DNA of 64,000 nucleotides from JBMOGA01 sp049318625 (GTDB lineage Bacteria > Pseudomonadota > Alphaproteobacteria > Rhizobiales > Hyphomicrobiaceae). The stretch spans positions 6,684 through 70,683 of the forward strand of contig JBMOGA010000014.1 in the NCBI GenBank assembly GCA_049318625.1. The letters are read 5' to 3'. Each line of letters begins with the position of its first letter. The stretch's first letter is position 1. A program made the translations under genes and the position numbers. The notes below the pieces were generated by a model that ran no database searches, had not been told where the DNA came from, and was given only the letters and a program-made list of their open reading frames with translations. Below, one piece after another: positions 7,332 through 15,856 of the stretch.

Positions 7332-7705
7332 CGATGTATCCAAACCGATTTGGTTTTTCGGGGAAGGCGCAAAGCCATACCGGACCGACCGGTTCGTCAG
7401 GACGGCATCATGCCTTTGGTGAGCCGCAACGAGACCCAACCTGACGTGTCCCGGCAGGATTAGCGGCCAAGCATTGGCAAGCCGTTAAATCGCGACTCGA
7501 AGCGGGACATTTGTTTTGTCGCGATCACCCTCGAAGACCCGGAAAATGGGCCATCCCGCAGGACTTTTCGATACCGTCGCACGCATCGGAGTCCTTGATT
7601 TACAGCGTTCCGGAGCCGTCGTTAATTTCGTGTTACCGCGTGCGCGGTGCCCGCACCGGCCCTCTTTCAAATTGCGAAAAATTCCTGCGCCCGGCCAGAG
7701 TGGGG
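7332..7705. promoter_or_regulatory. Intergenic region upstream of flagellin
   Basis: 374 non-coding bases. Near the flagellin start, the inverted repeat CCAAA-CCGA-TTTGG (7340-7353, plus strand) would fold in the mRNA leader. At 7635-7658 two overlapping perfect dyads (ACCGCG-TG-CGCGGT and CGGTGC-CC-GCACCG) could be the terminator of the phosphoesterase gene. A TTAA-N7-TTAC element at 7622-7636 resembles a CtrA half-matched site. I could not place a sigma-54 or sigma-28 promoter with correct spacing. Confidence 0.4.
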
Positions 7706-8503
7706 TCAGGCGTCGCCATGCTCGACGTCCGCCACCACCGCCGCATGATCGCTCGGCATCAGCCCAGATTTCGCGTCCGCCTCGGCCATGGCAACGGTGA
7801 TCGCGCGCACGGTGAGCCGCCCTGCCGCAGCGACCGGATTGAATGCGACCACGTAGTCGATCGCCTTGCCCGGGTCTCGCGCGCCCACGAGCCCGCCGAG
7901 ATAGGTTGCCGGCCTTGGCGCGCTCCCGCGCGGATCGTCGCCACAGCGCGAGTCATTATACAGCCAACGGACGAGATCGCTGCCCGGCTCCGCATTGAGA
8001 TCGCCGCCGATGAGCGCCGGCACGGCAGCTTCGGGGCCTGAAGACAGCGCATCGAGCACGGCCGCAATCTGGTCCTGCCGCAGCACGTCACCCTCCTCAA
8101 CCGCCAGATGCGTCAGGTGCAGGTTGACGATCCTGAGCAACCGCCCCGACACACCGACCGTTGCCACCAGCGCCTTGCGCTCGCCGTCGCGCGGCGATTG
8201 CGGGAGATCGTGCACCACGGTCGCCACGATGGGGTGGCGCGAGAGAACCGCGAGGCCCGAGGTCGACAGCATCGGCGCGTCGCCGATGTGGCGAACCTTG
8301 AGCCGCGCCGGACAGTGGGCGCTCTCCATACCGAGCCGGGCCGCGATGACGCGCGTCGCATCGATCGCGCCGTCGGCACTTGCGAAACACTCCTGCAGGA
8401 GCACGATATCGGGCGCCAGTGAGGCCAGGCCCTCGGCGATCAGCGCCATCCGTGCGTGATACAGGCCTTCGTTTCGTCCGGTATTCAGGGAGACAACGCG
8501 CAT
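7706..8503 (-). CDS. Endonuclease/exonuclease/phosphatase (EEP) family protein
   Basis: A metal-dependent phosphoesterase of 265 aa. The EEP core is complete: MRVVSLNTGRN (metal-binding Asn), IVLLQE (Glu), NLHLTH, GGDLNA (catalytic Asp/Asn) and the final SDH (residues about 252-254). There is no signal peptide, so it should act in the cytoplasm. EEP members hydrolyse DNA, sphingomyelin, inositol phosphates or other phosphodiesters, and the substrate cannot be told from the sequence. It is a single gene, divergent from the SnoaL-like gene and upstream of flagellin on the same strand. Start ATG 8503 is directly at the first beta strand of the fold. Confidence 0.85.
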   Translation of the reverse strand: MRVVSLNTGRNEGLYHARMALIAEGLASLAPDIVLLQECFASADGAIDATRVIAARLGMESAHCPARLKVRHIGDAPMLSTSGLAVLSRHPIVATVVHDLPQSPRDGERKALVATVGVSGRLLRIVNLHLTHLAVEEGDVLRQDQIAAVLDALSSGPEAAVPALIGGDLNAEPGSDLVRWLYNDSRCGDDPRGSAPRPATYLGGLVGARDPGKAIDYVVAFNPVAAAGRLTVRAITVAMAEADAKSGLMPSDHAAVVADVEHGDA

Positions 8504-8611
8504 CGTTCACTCGGCCCCTTCGTCACAACCGTCCTGTACCAAGTAACTGAGCGAGCCATCGGAAGCTGACCCGCCCGATTGGCCGGGAAATAGAACAACG
8601 AGGAGCCCACT

Positions 8612-9060
8612 ATGACGCAAGATCCTGCGGCCGCGCTGGCCGACGAGGCGAGATCCGGGCCATGATCGCGGCGTGGTCCAAAGCCCTGGAAGCCAAGGAC
8701 GCTGCCGGCCTTGTTGCCGACTATGACCCCGAAACCGTGCTCTACGATGTCAAACCACCCCACAAGATCACCGGCCCGGCCGCGATCCGCAGCATGTGGG
8801 AGAACTGCCTGCCGCACTTGCCCGACCGGTTCACCTCCGAGCATCGGGACCTGACGTTGACTGTCGGCCGCGACCTCGCCGTGATGCACGCCCTGCACGC
8901 CATTCACCCCGTCGGCACCGATCATCCGGCCGCGGGCATGTGGATCCGCGTCTCTGCCTGCTATCGCAAGACCGCCGGCCGCTGGCGCGTGATGCACGAG
9001 CACGTCTCGGTCCCGTTCGATCCGACGACGGGGAAGGTCGTCGCGATCAGGGGGCCCTGA
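8612..9060 (+). pseudogene. SnoaL-like/NTF2-fold protein, apparently frameshifted near the 5' end
   Basis: The fold is the cone-shaped SnoaL/ketosteroid-isomerase type (SKALEAKDAAGLVADY ... WRVMHEHVSVPF, about 132 aa in the intact part). The only start with a good ribosome site (AGGAG at 8601-8605) is ATG 8612, but that frame ends after 17 codons at 8663-8665. The rest continues one base out of frame. Restoring one base near 8650 would give ...ADEAEIRAMIAAW, as expected for the family's first helix. Alternatives: translation starts at ATG 8662, which has no ribosome site and removes part of helix 1, or an assembly error. Members of the family include isomerases and small hydrolases; no substrate is implied. 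Confidence 0.7.
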
Positions 9061-9067
9061 CGGCCCG

Positions 9068-11482
9068 TCAGGCGAGCGGACGGCCGGTACCCGAAACCGC
9101 CTTGAGGTTCCGCAGCGGACGCCCGGGGGCGAGCGCCTCGGCCGCCGCCGCGATCGCGGCGGCATCGATACCGAAATGGCGATAGAGGTCCTGGATCGTG
9201 CCGGTCTGCCCGAAGTGTTCGACGCCGAGCCCGCGGGTGCGATGCCCTTTCACGCCGCCGAGCCACGCGAGCGTCGCCGGGTGGCCGTCGATCACGGTGA
9301 CGAGCGCGCAGTCGGGCGGCACGTCGGCCAGCAACCGCTCGACATGGCTGATCGCATGGGCGGCCCCCTGCTCACGCGCGTGTTGAGCGGCGGTCCACCC
9401 GGCGTTCAGCCGGTCCGCCGACGTCACCGCCAGCAGCCCCATGTCGCGGCGGTCCTCGCCCATCAGTCCGATCGCTTCGATGGCTTCCGGCGCCACCGCG
9501 CCCGTGTAGGCGACGACGACCCGCACGTTCGGTCCCGGCTTGCGCATCCAATAGCCGCCGTCGACGATGTCGCGTTGCAGCTCGGGGGTCATCTCGCGGC
9601 GGATCTGTTCGAGCGGCCGTGTCGACAGTCGCAGGTAGACCGACCCGCCCGTCGCATCGCGCAACCAAGAGCGAGGGTCGGGCACGAAATCACCGTCACG
9701 CTGGATGTAGTCGAGCGCCCAGCGCAAAACCACGGCCAGTTCGTCGACATAGGCGGGCTCGAACGCCGCGAGCCCATCCTGCGCGATCCCGATCAGCGGC
9801 GTGCCGATCGATTGGTGCGCGCCGCCCTCCGGCGCCAGCGTCACGCCCGACGGCGTCGCGACGACGATGAACCGCGCGTCCTGATAGCAAGCATAGTTGA
9901 GGGCATCGAGCCCGCGCGAGATGAACGGATCGTAGAGCGTGCCGATCGGCAGCAGACGCTCGCCGAATGTCGAATGCGAGAGTCCCAGCGCCGACAGCAT
10001 CAGGAACAGGTTCATCTCGGCGATGCCGAGTTCGAGATGCTGCCCCTTGGTGCCGAACTCCCACGTGAACGTTGAGGGGATCCGCTCGTTGCGGAAGATG
10101 TCGGCCATCGCCTCTCGCCCGAACAGGCCCCGGCGATTGACCCAGGGGCCGAGATTGGTCGAGACGGTGACGTCCGGCGAGGTCGTCACGATGCGATCGG
10201 CGAAGGGCGCATCCGACCGTGCCACCTCGTTGAGGATCAGGCCGAACCCCTGCTGCGTCGAGATCGTCGGCTGCGCCGGCACCGGCAGCGTCGCCGGAAT
10301 GTCGAGATGGGGCGAAGAGAGCCGCCGGCGGCCACGCGCCGCGAACGGCACGTTGGCGAGGAAGCCGTCGATCTGTTCGGGCGAAAGGTCGAGACCTTCG
10401 TGCCGGTCCCACTCGTGGCCCGGACGGATGCGGCGGCTCTCGCGGAAACTCTGGAGCTGCGCCGGCGTCATCAGGCCGGCGTGATTGTCCTTGTGCCCCG
10501 CCAGCGGCAGACCGAAGCCCTTGACGGTATAGGCGATGAACACGGTCGGCCGGTCGTGGTCGATGCTCTCGAACGCCTCGACCAAGCTCGGCAGATCGTG
10601 ACCGCCGAGGTTGCACATGAGTTGCGACAGCTCAGCATCCGTCCGGCTGTCGATCAGGCGCGTCGCCGGCCCCTGGTCGCCGATGTCGTCGAGCAGCCGC
10701 CGCCGCCACGCCGCACCGCCCTGGAACGTCAGCGCCGAGTAGAGCTGGTTCGGACAGGAATCGATCCAGCTCTTGAGCTGCTGGCCGCCGGGCTCGCGGA
10801 ACGCCGCCTGCTGCAGCGAGCCGTACTTGAGCGTCACGACCTCCCAGCCGAAGGCGCGGAACAAGGCTTCGAAGCGGGCGTAGAGCCCCTCGCGAATGAC
10901 CGCGTCGAGACTCTGCCGGTTGTAGTCGATGATCCACCAGGTGTTGCGGACACCCTGCTTCCAGCCTTCGAGCAGCGCCTCGAAGATGTTGCCCTCGTCC
11001 ATCTCGGCGTCGCCGACCAGCGCGATCATTCGCCCTTCCGGCCAGTCCTTCGCCCAGTCGCGCGCCTTCACGTAGTCCTGCACCAGACTTGAGAACAACG
11101 TCTGAGCGACTCCGAGCCCGACCGATCCCGTCGAGAAGTCCACGTCGTCGATGTCCTTGGTGCGCGACGGATAGGACTGCGCCCCCTTGTAGCCGCGGAA
11201 GTTCTCGAGCTTCTCGCGCGTCTGATGACCGAGCAGATACTGGATCGCGTGGAAGATCGGGCTGGCGTGCGGCTTCACCGCGACGCGGTCCTGCGGCCGC
11301 AGCGCCGCGAAATAGAGCGCGGTCAGGATCGTTGCCGACGAGGCCGAAGACGCCTGATGCCCGCCGACCTTGAGGCCGTCGGTGCCGGTCCTCAGATGGT
11401 TCGCGTTGTGGATGGTCCACGTCGCGAGCCAGAGCACCTTTTTCTCGAGTTCGGTCAGATAGGGCAGGCGGGGATCGGACAT
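9068..11482 (-). CDS. Transketolase-like / homodimeric 2-oxoacid dehydrogenase E1 (AceE/MdeB type)
   Basis: A thiamine-diphosphate enzyme of 804 aa, the size of the homodimeric E1 family (AceE, MdeB). The ThDP-Mg motif GDAEMDEGN starts at residue 157 and ends near the Asn of IIDYNRQS. The pyrimidine-binding domain (TWEFGTKGQHLELGIAEMN) and the C-terminal transketolase domain are present. AceE itself is about 890 aa. No E2 (acyltransferase) or E3 lies nearby. It is divergent from an Lrp regulator, the same arrangement as Pseudomonas putida mdeB/mdeR, where the E1-like protein handles 2-oxobutyrate from methionine breakdown. Substrate here is inferred only. Start at 11482 has AGAGG six bases upstream. 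Confidence 0.85.
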   Translation of the reverse strand: MSDPRLPYLTELEKKVLWLATWTIHNANHLRTGTDGLKVGGHQASSASSATILTALYFAALRPQDRVAVKPHASPIFHAIQYLLGHQTREKLENFRGYKGAQSYPSRTKDIDDVDFSTGSVGLGVAQTLFSSLVQDYVKARDWAKDWPEGRMIALVGDAEMDEGNIFEALLEGWKQGVRNTWWIIDYNRQSLDAVIREGLYARFEALFRAFGWEVVTLKYGSLQQAAFREPGGQQLKSWIDSCPNQLYSALTFQGGAAWRRRLLDDIGDQGPATRLIDSRTDAELSQLMCNLGGHDLPSLVEAFESIDHDRPTVFIAYTVKGFGLPLAGHKDNHAGLMTPAQLQSFRESRRIRPGHEWDRHEGLDLSPEQIDGFLANVPFAARGRRRLSSPHLDIPATLPVPAQPTISTQQGFGLILNEVARSDAPFADRIVTTSPDVTVSTNLGPWVNRRGLFGREAMADIFRNERIPSTFTWEFGTKGQHLELGIAEMNLFLMLSALGLSHSTFGERLLPIGTLYDPFISRGLDALNYACYQDARFIVVATPSGVTLAPEGGAHQSIGTPLIGIAQDGLAAFEPAYVDELAVVLRWALDYIQRDGDFVPDPRSWLRDATGGSVYLRLSTRPLEQIRREMTPELQRDIVDGGYWMRKPGPNVRVVVAYTGAVAPEAIEAIGLMGEDRRDMGLLAVTSADRLNAGWTAAQHAREQGAAHAISHVERLLADVPPDCALVTVIDGHPATLAWLGGVKGHRTRGLGVEHFGQTGTIQDLYRHFGIDAAAIAAAAEALAPGRPLRNLKAVSGTGRPLA

Positions 11483-11568
11483 GGCGGGCCTCTTTGAGCG
11501 ATGCCGACATCAAACCAGATTTCTGTTGGTGCAATCTGCCGAATTTGAAGCGTTTCACCACAAAATAT

Positions 11569-11612
11569 GGCAGACAACACCAAGGCAGGAGCAGAAAACG
11601 GCAGAAAACACC
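11569..11612. promoter_or_regulatory. Direct-repeat operator candidate in the E1/Lrp divergon
   Basis: GGCAGACAACACC (11569-11581) and GGCAGAAAACACC (11600-11612) are 13-bp direct repeats with one mismatch, 31 bp apart (three helical turns). An inverted copy of the core, TCTGCC, lies at 11536. Spacing on one face suits a multimeric Lrp protein. The second copy abuts the lrp start codon. Confidence 0.45.
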
Positions 11613-11613
11613 A

Positions 11614-12078
11614 ATGTCGGAGATCGACCGTATCGACCGCAAGATCCTGGAACATCTCCAGCAGGACGGCCGCGCAACCGTTCAGGACACCGCCGAGCGG
11701 GTCGGCCTGACGCCGTCGCCCTGCCTGCGCCGCATCCGCCGGCTGGAGCAGGCCAAGATCATCCGCGGCTATGCGGCCGTCGTCGACCAGAACGCCATGG
11801 GCCTGCCGATCAGCGTGTTCGCCTCGGTGAAGCTGGAGCGCCAGCGCGAGGAGGAGATCGACCGCTTCTCGCAGGCCGTGTCACGCTGGCCCGAGGTGAT
11901 GGAGTGCTACCTGATGACGGGGCCGCGCGATTATCTGTTGCGGATCGTCGTGCCCGACCTCGCCGCCTACGAGCAATTCCTCAAGACCAAGCTGACCCGC
12001 CTCGACGGCGTCGGCTCCATCGAGTCGAGCTTCGCGCTGGCGCAGGTGAAGTACACCAATGTGCTGCCGATCGTGTGA
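11614..12078 (+). CDS. Lrp/AsnC-family transcription regulator
   Basis: A 154-aa regulator. The winged HTH occupies residues 3-60 (IDRIDRKILEHLQQDGR ... TPSPCLRRIRRLE), the RAM/AsnC effector domain residues 65-150 (ecyLMTGPRDYLLRI). The start at 11614 is chosen because the MSEIDRIDRK opening is standard; a 40-residue upstream extension would run through the operator repeats. Divergence from the E1-like gene makes it the likely local regulator, sensing an amino acid or 2-oxoacid. The autorepression site would be the direct repeat overlapping its start region. No anomalies in length or motif. Confidence 0.93.
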   Translation: MSEIDRIDRKILEHLQQDGRATVQDTAERVGLTPSPCLRRIRRLEQAKIIRGYAAVVDQNAMGLPISVFASVKLERQREEEIDRFSQAVSRWPEVMECYLMTGPRDYLLRIVVPDLAAYEQFLKTKLTRLDGVGSIESSFALAQVKYTNVLPIV

Positions 12079-12117
12079 AGGGGGCCGCCTGAAAGCAACG
12101 GCGGCCCGCCCGGACCT

Positions 12118-13173
12118 TCACGCCGCCGGCTCGATCAGCCCCTTGCCCGCCGTCTGCTGATCGAACACGCGATAGGCCTCCTCGGCCTGGTCGAGCGTCC
12201 AGCGATGCGAGAACAGCTGATCCACGTCGAGCCCGCGCTCGGCGACGAAGCGCGCGCATTCGAGCTGCCCGACGGTCGAGAACGTCCACGAGCCGAGCAC
12301 CGTCACCTGCCGGCGGATCAGGTCGTTGCTGACGTTGAGCGTCACCGTATCGCCTTCGCCGACGTAGGCGACCTTGCCCCAGGTGCGCACGCACTGGGCC
12401 GCCTGCGCACGCGCGATCGGAGACGACGACGTATCCATGGCGAGATGGGCGCCGAGCCCGTGCGTGGCGTCGCGGATCGCCTGCACGACGTTTTCCGTTT
12501 TCTTTGGATTGATGACGAGATCGGCGCCGGACGCCTTGGCCGTGGCCAGCCGCTGGTCGCTGGTGTCGAGCGCGATGACGCGCGCCCCCATGGCGTGAGC
12601 GAGCACCGTCGCCGACAGGCCGACCGGTCCCTGCCCGAACACCACGACCGTGTCGTCGGCGGCGATCGCGAGCCGCTTCAAGGCACCCCATGCCGTGCCC
12701 GTACCGCACGAGATGGCGGCACCCGCCGCGAACGAAAGCTCGTCCGGCAGCGGCACCAGCGTGCGCGCCGGACATTTCATATAGCGCGCATGCGCGCCGT
12801 GGCCGGTGGCACCATAGACCTCGGCGACCCCCTCGTCGCACAGCTGCATCCAGCCGGTCGAGCATTGCGGGCACACGCCGCAACCGCGGTAGTGGTGCTG
12901 CATCACCCGTTGGCCGACCTTGGCCTGCTTGGGGCTGACCCCGCGGCCGACCGCTGCGACGACGCCACAGGGCTCGTGGCCGGCGATGATCGGACCGCTG
13001 ACGTTGCCGAGCCCCATCGCCGCCGCCCCGCCGACGGTGCGGTAGTACTTGAGATCACTTCCGCACAAACCCGACGCGCGGATTTCCAGAACCACCTCGC
13101 CTTCGCCCGGCGTCGGATCCGGAAAGTCCAGGATCTCCACCTTGCGATCACCCGCCAGTACGACGCCCTTCAT
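12118..13173 (-). CDS. Zinc-dependent medium-chain alcohol dehydrogenase
   Basis: 351 aa, MDR superfamily. The catalytic zinc ligands are Cys37 (GLCGSD) and His66 with Glu67 (GHE). The structural zinc lobe has Cys98, 101, 104 and 112. The NAD(P) fold has GQGPVG at about 180, and an Asp ends the second strand (ALDTSD), which favours NAD. It oxidises an alcohol or polyol; sequence alone does not give which. An aldehyde dehydrogenase gene lies 66 bases upstream on the same strand, so the two probably act in sequence on one substrate. The start has a GGGGGAG ribosome site five bases upstream. The lrp gene converges from the left. Confidence 0.93.
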   Translation of the reverse strand: MKGVVLAGDRKVEILDFPDPTPGEGEVVLEIRASGLCGSDLKYYRTVGGAAAMGLGNVSGPIIAGHEPCGVVAAVGRGVSPKQAKVGQRVMQHHYRGCGVCPQCSTGWMQLCDEGVAEVYGATGHGAHARYMKCPARTLVPLPDELSFAAGAAISCGTGTAWGALKRLAIAADDTVVVFGQGPVGLSATVLAHAMGARVIALDTSDQRLATAKASGADLVINPKKTENVVQAIRDATHGLGAHLAMDTSSSPIARAQAAQCVRTWGKVAYVGEGDTVTLNVSNDLIRRQVTVLGSWTFSTVGQLECARFVAERGLDVDQLFSHRWTLDQAEEAYRVFDQQTAGKGLIEPAA

Positions 13174-13239
13174 GGCACTCCCCCCGTCTCGTTTCCGTTT
13201 ATGGGAGAAGGCCGGTTCCCCGGCCTCCTCGTCGCAAGA

Positions 13240-14757
13240 TCACCGCATCACGAACGGGTTCGGCACGTCGCTCGCCATGCTGATCCACACGCTCTTGGTC
13301 TGCAGGTAGGCGTCCACCGCCTCCATGCCGTTCTCGCGGCCGAGGCCCGACCGCTTGTAGCCGCCGAACGGCGAGGTGTAGCTGACCGCGCGGTACGTAT
13401 TGATCCACACCGTGCCGGCCTCCAACCGCTCCGACATGACCAGCGCGCGGCGCATGTTCTCGGTCCACACGCCCGCGGCCAGCCCATAGGGCGTATCGTT
13501 AGCGATCGCGATCGCCTCCTCGATGTCCTTGAACCGGATGGCCGCCGCCACCGGGCCGAACACTTCCTCGCGCGCGATCCGCATCTGATTGTGGACATCG
13601 GCGAAGATGGTCGGCTCGATGAACTGGCCCGACCCGCATTCGGGCCGCGTCGATGCCGATCCGCCCGACACCACCCGCGCGCCTTCGCCCTTCGCGATGT
13701 CCAGGTAGGATTTGATCTTCTCGAACTGGGGCGGGTTGGCGATCGGACCGATCTGGGTGGCCGGGTCCATCGGATCGCCCATCTTCGCCGCCTTGGCGAT
13801 GACCGCCATCTTGTCCAGGAACTTCTCGTAGATGGTGTCCTGGACCAGCAGGCGCGAGCCGGCGATGCAGGTCTGGCCGGCCGCCGCGAAGATGCCCGAG
13901 ATCACGCCGTTGGCGGCGTTGTCGAGGTTGGCATCGTCGAACACGATGTTCGGCGACTTGCCGCCGAGTTCCAGCGTCACCTTCTTGAGGCCCCGCGCCG
14001 CCATCTCGTAAATGCGCTGACCGGTCGACTCGCTGCCGGTGAACGACACCTTGGCGACCTTGGGATGGAGCACCAGCGGCTCGCCGATCTCCTGCCCGTA
14101 GCCGGTCACGACGTTGACGACGCCGGCCGGGAAGCCCGCCTTCTCGAACAGCTTGGCAAACTCCAGCGTCGACGCCGACGCGTGCTCCGACGGCTTCAGC
14201 ACGAAGGTATTGCCGGCGGCGAGCCCGGGCGCGAGCTTGTAGGCCGTCAGCAGCAGCGGCGAGTTCCAAGCGGTGATGCCGACGCAGACGCCGAGCGGCT
14301 CGCGCCGCGTGAAGTTGAAGGTCTCCGCCTTGTCGGTCGGAATGACCGCGCCCTGCAGCTTGTCCGCGAGCCCCGCGAAGTAATTGTAGAACTGCGGGAT
14401 GTATTTCAGCTGGCCGTGCATCTCGGCCATCAGCTTGCCGTTGTCGCGCACCTCGACGGTCGCCAGCCGCTCCGCCTCGGCCGCGACGAGGTCGGCGAGC
14501 TTGCGCATGAGGATGCCGCGCTGCGTGGGCGTCATCTTCCGCCACGGTCCGTGGAAGGCGGCGTGCGCGGCCTCGACGGCGCGGCGTGCATCCTCGGCCT
14601 TCGCGCGCGGGATCTTCGCCCAGGGCTTGCCGAGGTAAGGATTGAGGGAGTCGAACGTGTCGCCGTCTGCCGCGTCGACCCAGCTGTCGCCGATCAACAT
14701 CTTGTAGTGCTGCAGGGTGCCACTGTCCGGTTGAATGCCCTTGGCGTGCTGGTTCAC
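13240..14757 (-). CDS. NAD(P)-dependent aldehyde dehydrogenase
   Basis: Class 1/2-type ALDH of 505 aa. Catalytic Cys297 lies in GQTCIAGS, general base Glu263 in LELGGKSPN, oxyanion Asn in ITAWNSP (about 165), and coenzyme contacts in SFTGS. It converts an aldehyde to the acid. Start: GTG 14757 is preceded by GGAGGA with a 7-base gap; the GTG at 14772 five codons upstream would place that site inside the coding region, so it is less likely. It forms a pair with the downstream alcohol dehydrogenase and is divergent from the dehalogenase-like hydrolase. The family is broad, and the substrate is inferred only from these neighbours. Confidence 0.94.
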   Translation of the reverse strand: MNQHAKGIQPDSGTLQHYKMLIGDSWVDAADGDTFDSLNPYLGKPWAKIPRAKAEDARRAVEAAHAAFHGPWRKMTPTQRGILMRKLADLVAAEAERLATVEVRDNGKLMAEMHGQLKYIPQFYNYFAGLADKLQGAVIPTDKAETFNFTRREPLGVCVGITAWNSPLLLTAYKLAPGLAAGNTFVLKPSEHASASTLEFAKLFEKAGFPAGVVNVVTGYGQEIGEPLVLHPKVAKVSFTGSESTGQRIYEMAARGLKKVTLELGGKSPNIVFDDANLDNAANGVISGIFAAAGQTCIAGSRLLVQDTIYEKFLDKMAVIAKAAKMGDPMDPATQIGPIANPPQFEKIKSYLDIAKGEGARVVSGGSASTRPECGSGQFIEPTIFADVHNQMRIAREEVFGPVAAAIRFKDIEEAIAIANDTPYGLAAGVWTENMRRALVMSERLEAGTVWINTYRAVSYTSPFGGYKRSGLGRENGMEAVDAYLQTKSVWISMASDVPNPFVMR

Positions 14758-14927
14758 GGCGTCGTCCTCCACGGCTGAATGATTGCGGCCAACCTATCCG
14801 ATGGCCCGGGGGACGGGTAGCGGGAGACCGTGGATGCATGGCTGGCCCTCCGCGCCGTGGGGGCCGATTGACAGCGGGGGCGTCGCCGCTAACGTCCAAC
14901 CGAAACGCTCCAGAATAGGACCGACAG

Positions 14928-15812
14928 ATGTTTTTCGGGGGGATGCCGATCTCGTATGCGGATGTGCGGGACGGCCGTATCAGGCTCCGGCGCGGCGGAT
15001 CGGGCCCGCCGCTGCTGCTGCTGCACGGCAATCCGCAATCGCACGCCATGTGGCACGCGGTTGCCCCCGCGCTCGCCAGCAAGTTCGAGGTCGTGTGTCC
15101 CGATCTGCGCGGCTACGCTGGCAGCTTCAAGCCCCCGGCCACCGCCGACCATGTCCCCTACGCCAAGCGGGAAATGGCGCGCGACATGGTCGAGGTGATG
15201 GCCGGGCTCGGCCACACCGAGTTCCTCGTGGCCGGCCACGATCGCGGTGCCCGCGTCGCCCACCGGCTGGCGCTCGACTGGCCGGACAAGGTCCGCAAGC
15301 TGGCGCTGTTGGATATCATCCCGACCCTCGAGCATTTCGAGCGGACGGACATGAAATTCGCGCTCGGCTATTACCATTGGTTCTGGTTCGCCCAGCCGCA
15401 TCCGTTCCCGGAGAACCTCATCAACGCGGCGCCCGACGCCTGGTTTGCCGCCCACACCGCGCGCGAGCCCAAGGACGACGGGTTCTTTCACCCCGAGGCG
15501 CTCGCCGACTACAAGGCCGCCGCGCGAAATCCCGAGGCGATCCGCGGCATGTGCGAGGACTATCGTGCCGCCGCCACGATCGAACTCGTCCATGATCGGG
15601 CCTGCCGCGCGGCCGGTCGCAAGATTGCCTGTCCGCTCCATGTGCTTTGGGGCTCGAAGGCGAAGATCGAGGCGTGGTACGACGCGCGCGCCATCTGGCG
15701 GACCTACGCATCGGCCGACGTCACGGGTCGTGCCCTGCCGACCGGACACTACCTCGCCGAAGAGGATCCGCAGGCCGTGACGACGGAGCTTCTGAACTTC
15801 TTCGCCAATTGA
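14928..15812 (+). CDS. Alpha/beta hydrolase, fluoroacetate (haloacetate) dehalogenase type
   Basis: 294 aa. Nucleophile Asp105 in GHDRGAR, base His274 in TGHY, oxyanion loop HGNPQ. Residues known in Rhodopseudomonas fluoroacetate dehalogenase (Arg111, Arg114, His155, Trp156, Tyr219) line up with Arg106, Arg109, His150, Trp151 and Tyr212 here. The carboxylate- and halide-binding pocket is therefore intact. The enzyme would turn haloacetate into glycolate and halide in the cytoplasm. Epoxide hydrolases share the fold but lack the paired HW and the two arginines. It is divergent from the aldehyde/alcohol dehydrogenase pair and upstream of a GMC oxidoreductase. ATG 14928 has AGGA eight bases before it. 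Confidence 0.85.
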   Translation: MFFGGMPISYADVRDGRIRLRRGGSGPPLLLLHGNPQSHAMWHAVAPALASKFEVVCPDLRGYAGSFKPPATADHVPYAKREMARDMVEVMAGLGHTEFLVAGHDRGARVAHRLALDWPDKVRKLALLDIIPTLEHFERTDMKFALGYYHWFWFAQPHPFPENLINAAPDAWFAAHTAREPKDDGFFHPEALADYKAAARNPEAIRGMCEDYRAAATIELVHDRACRAAGRKIACPLHVLWGSKAKIEAWYDARAIWRTYASADVTGRALPTGHYLAEEDPQAVTTELLNFFAN

Positions 15813-15856
15813 AACCAACCCGCCATGGAACCGGCGGCTGGGGGAGCTGAGACGTC

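Noticed and set aside
7332..7640. Sigma-54 promoter for flagellin
   Set aside because: GG and GC pairs are present but never with the required 10-base spacing.
12205..14778. Open frame of 857 codons on the plus strand
   Set aside because: Complement of the alcohol and aldehyde dehydrogenase genes; long only because the DNA is GC-rich.
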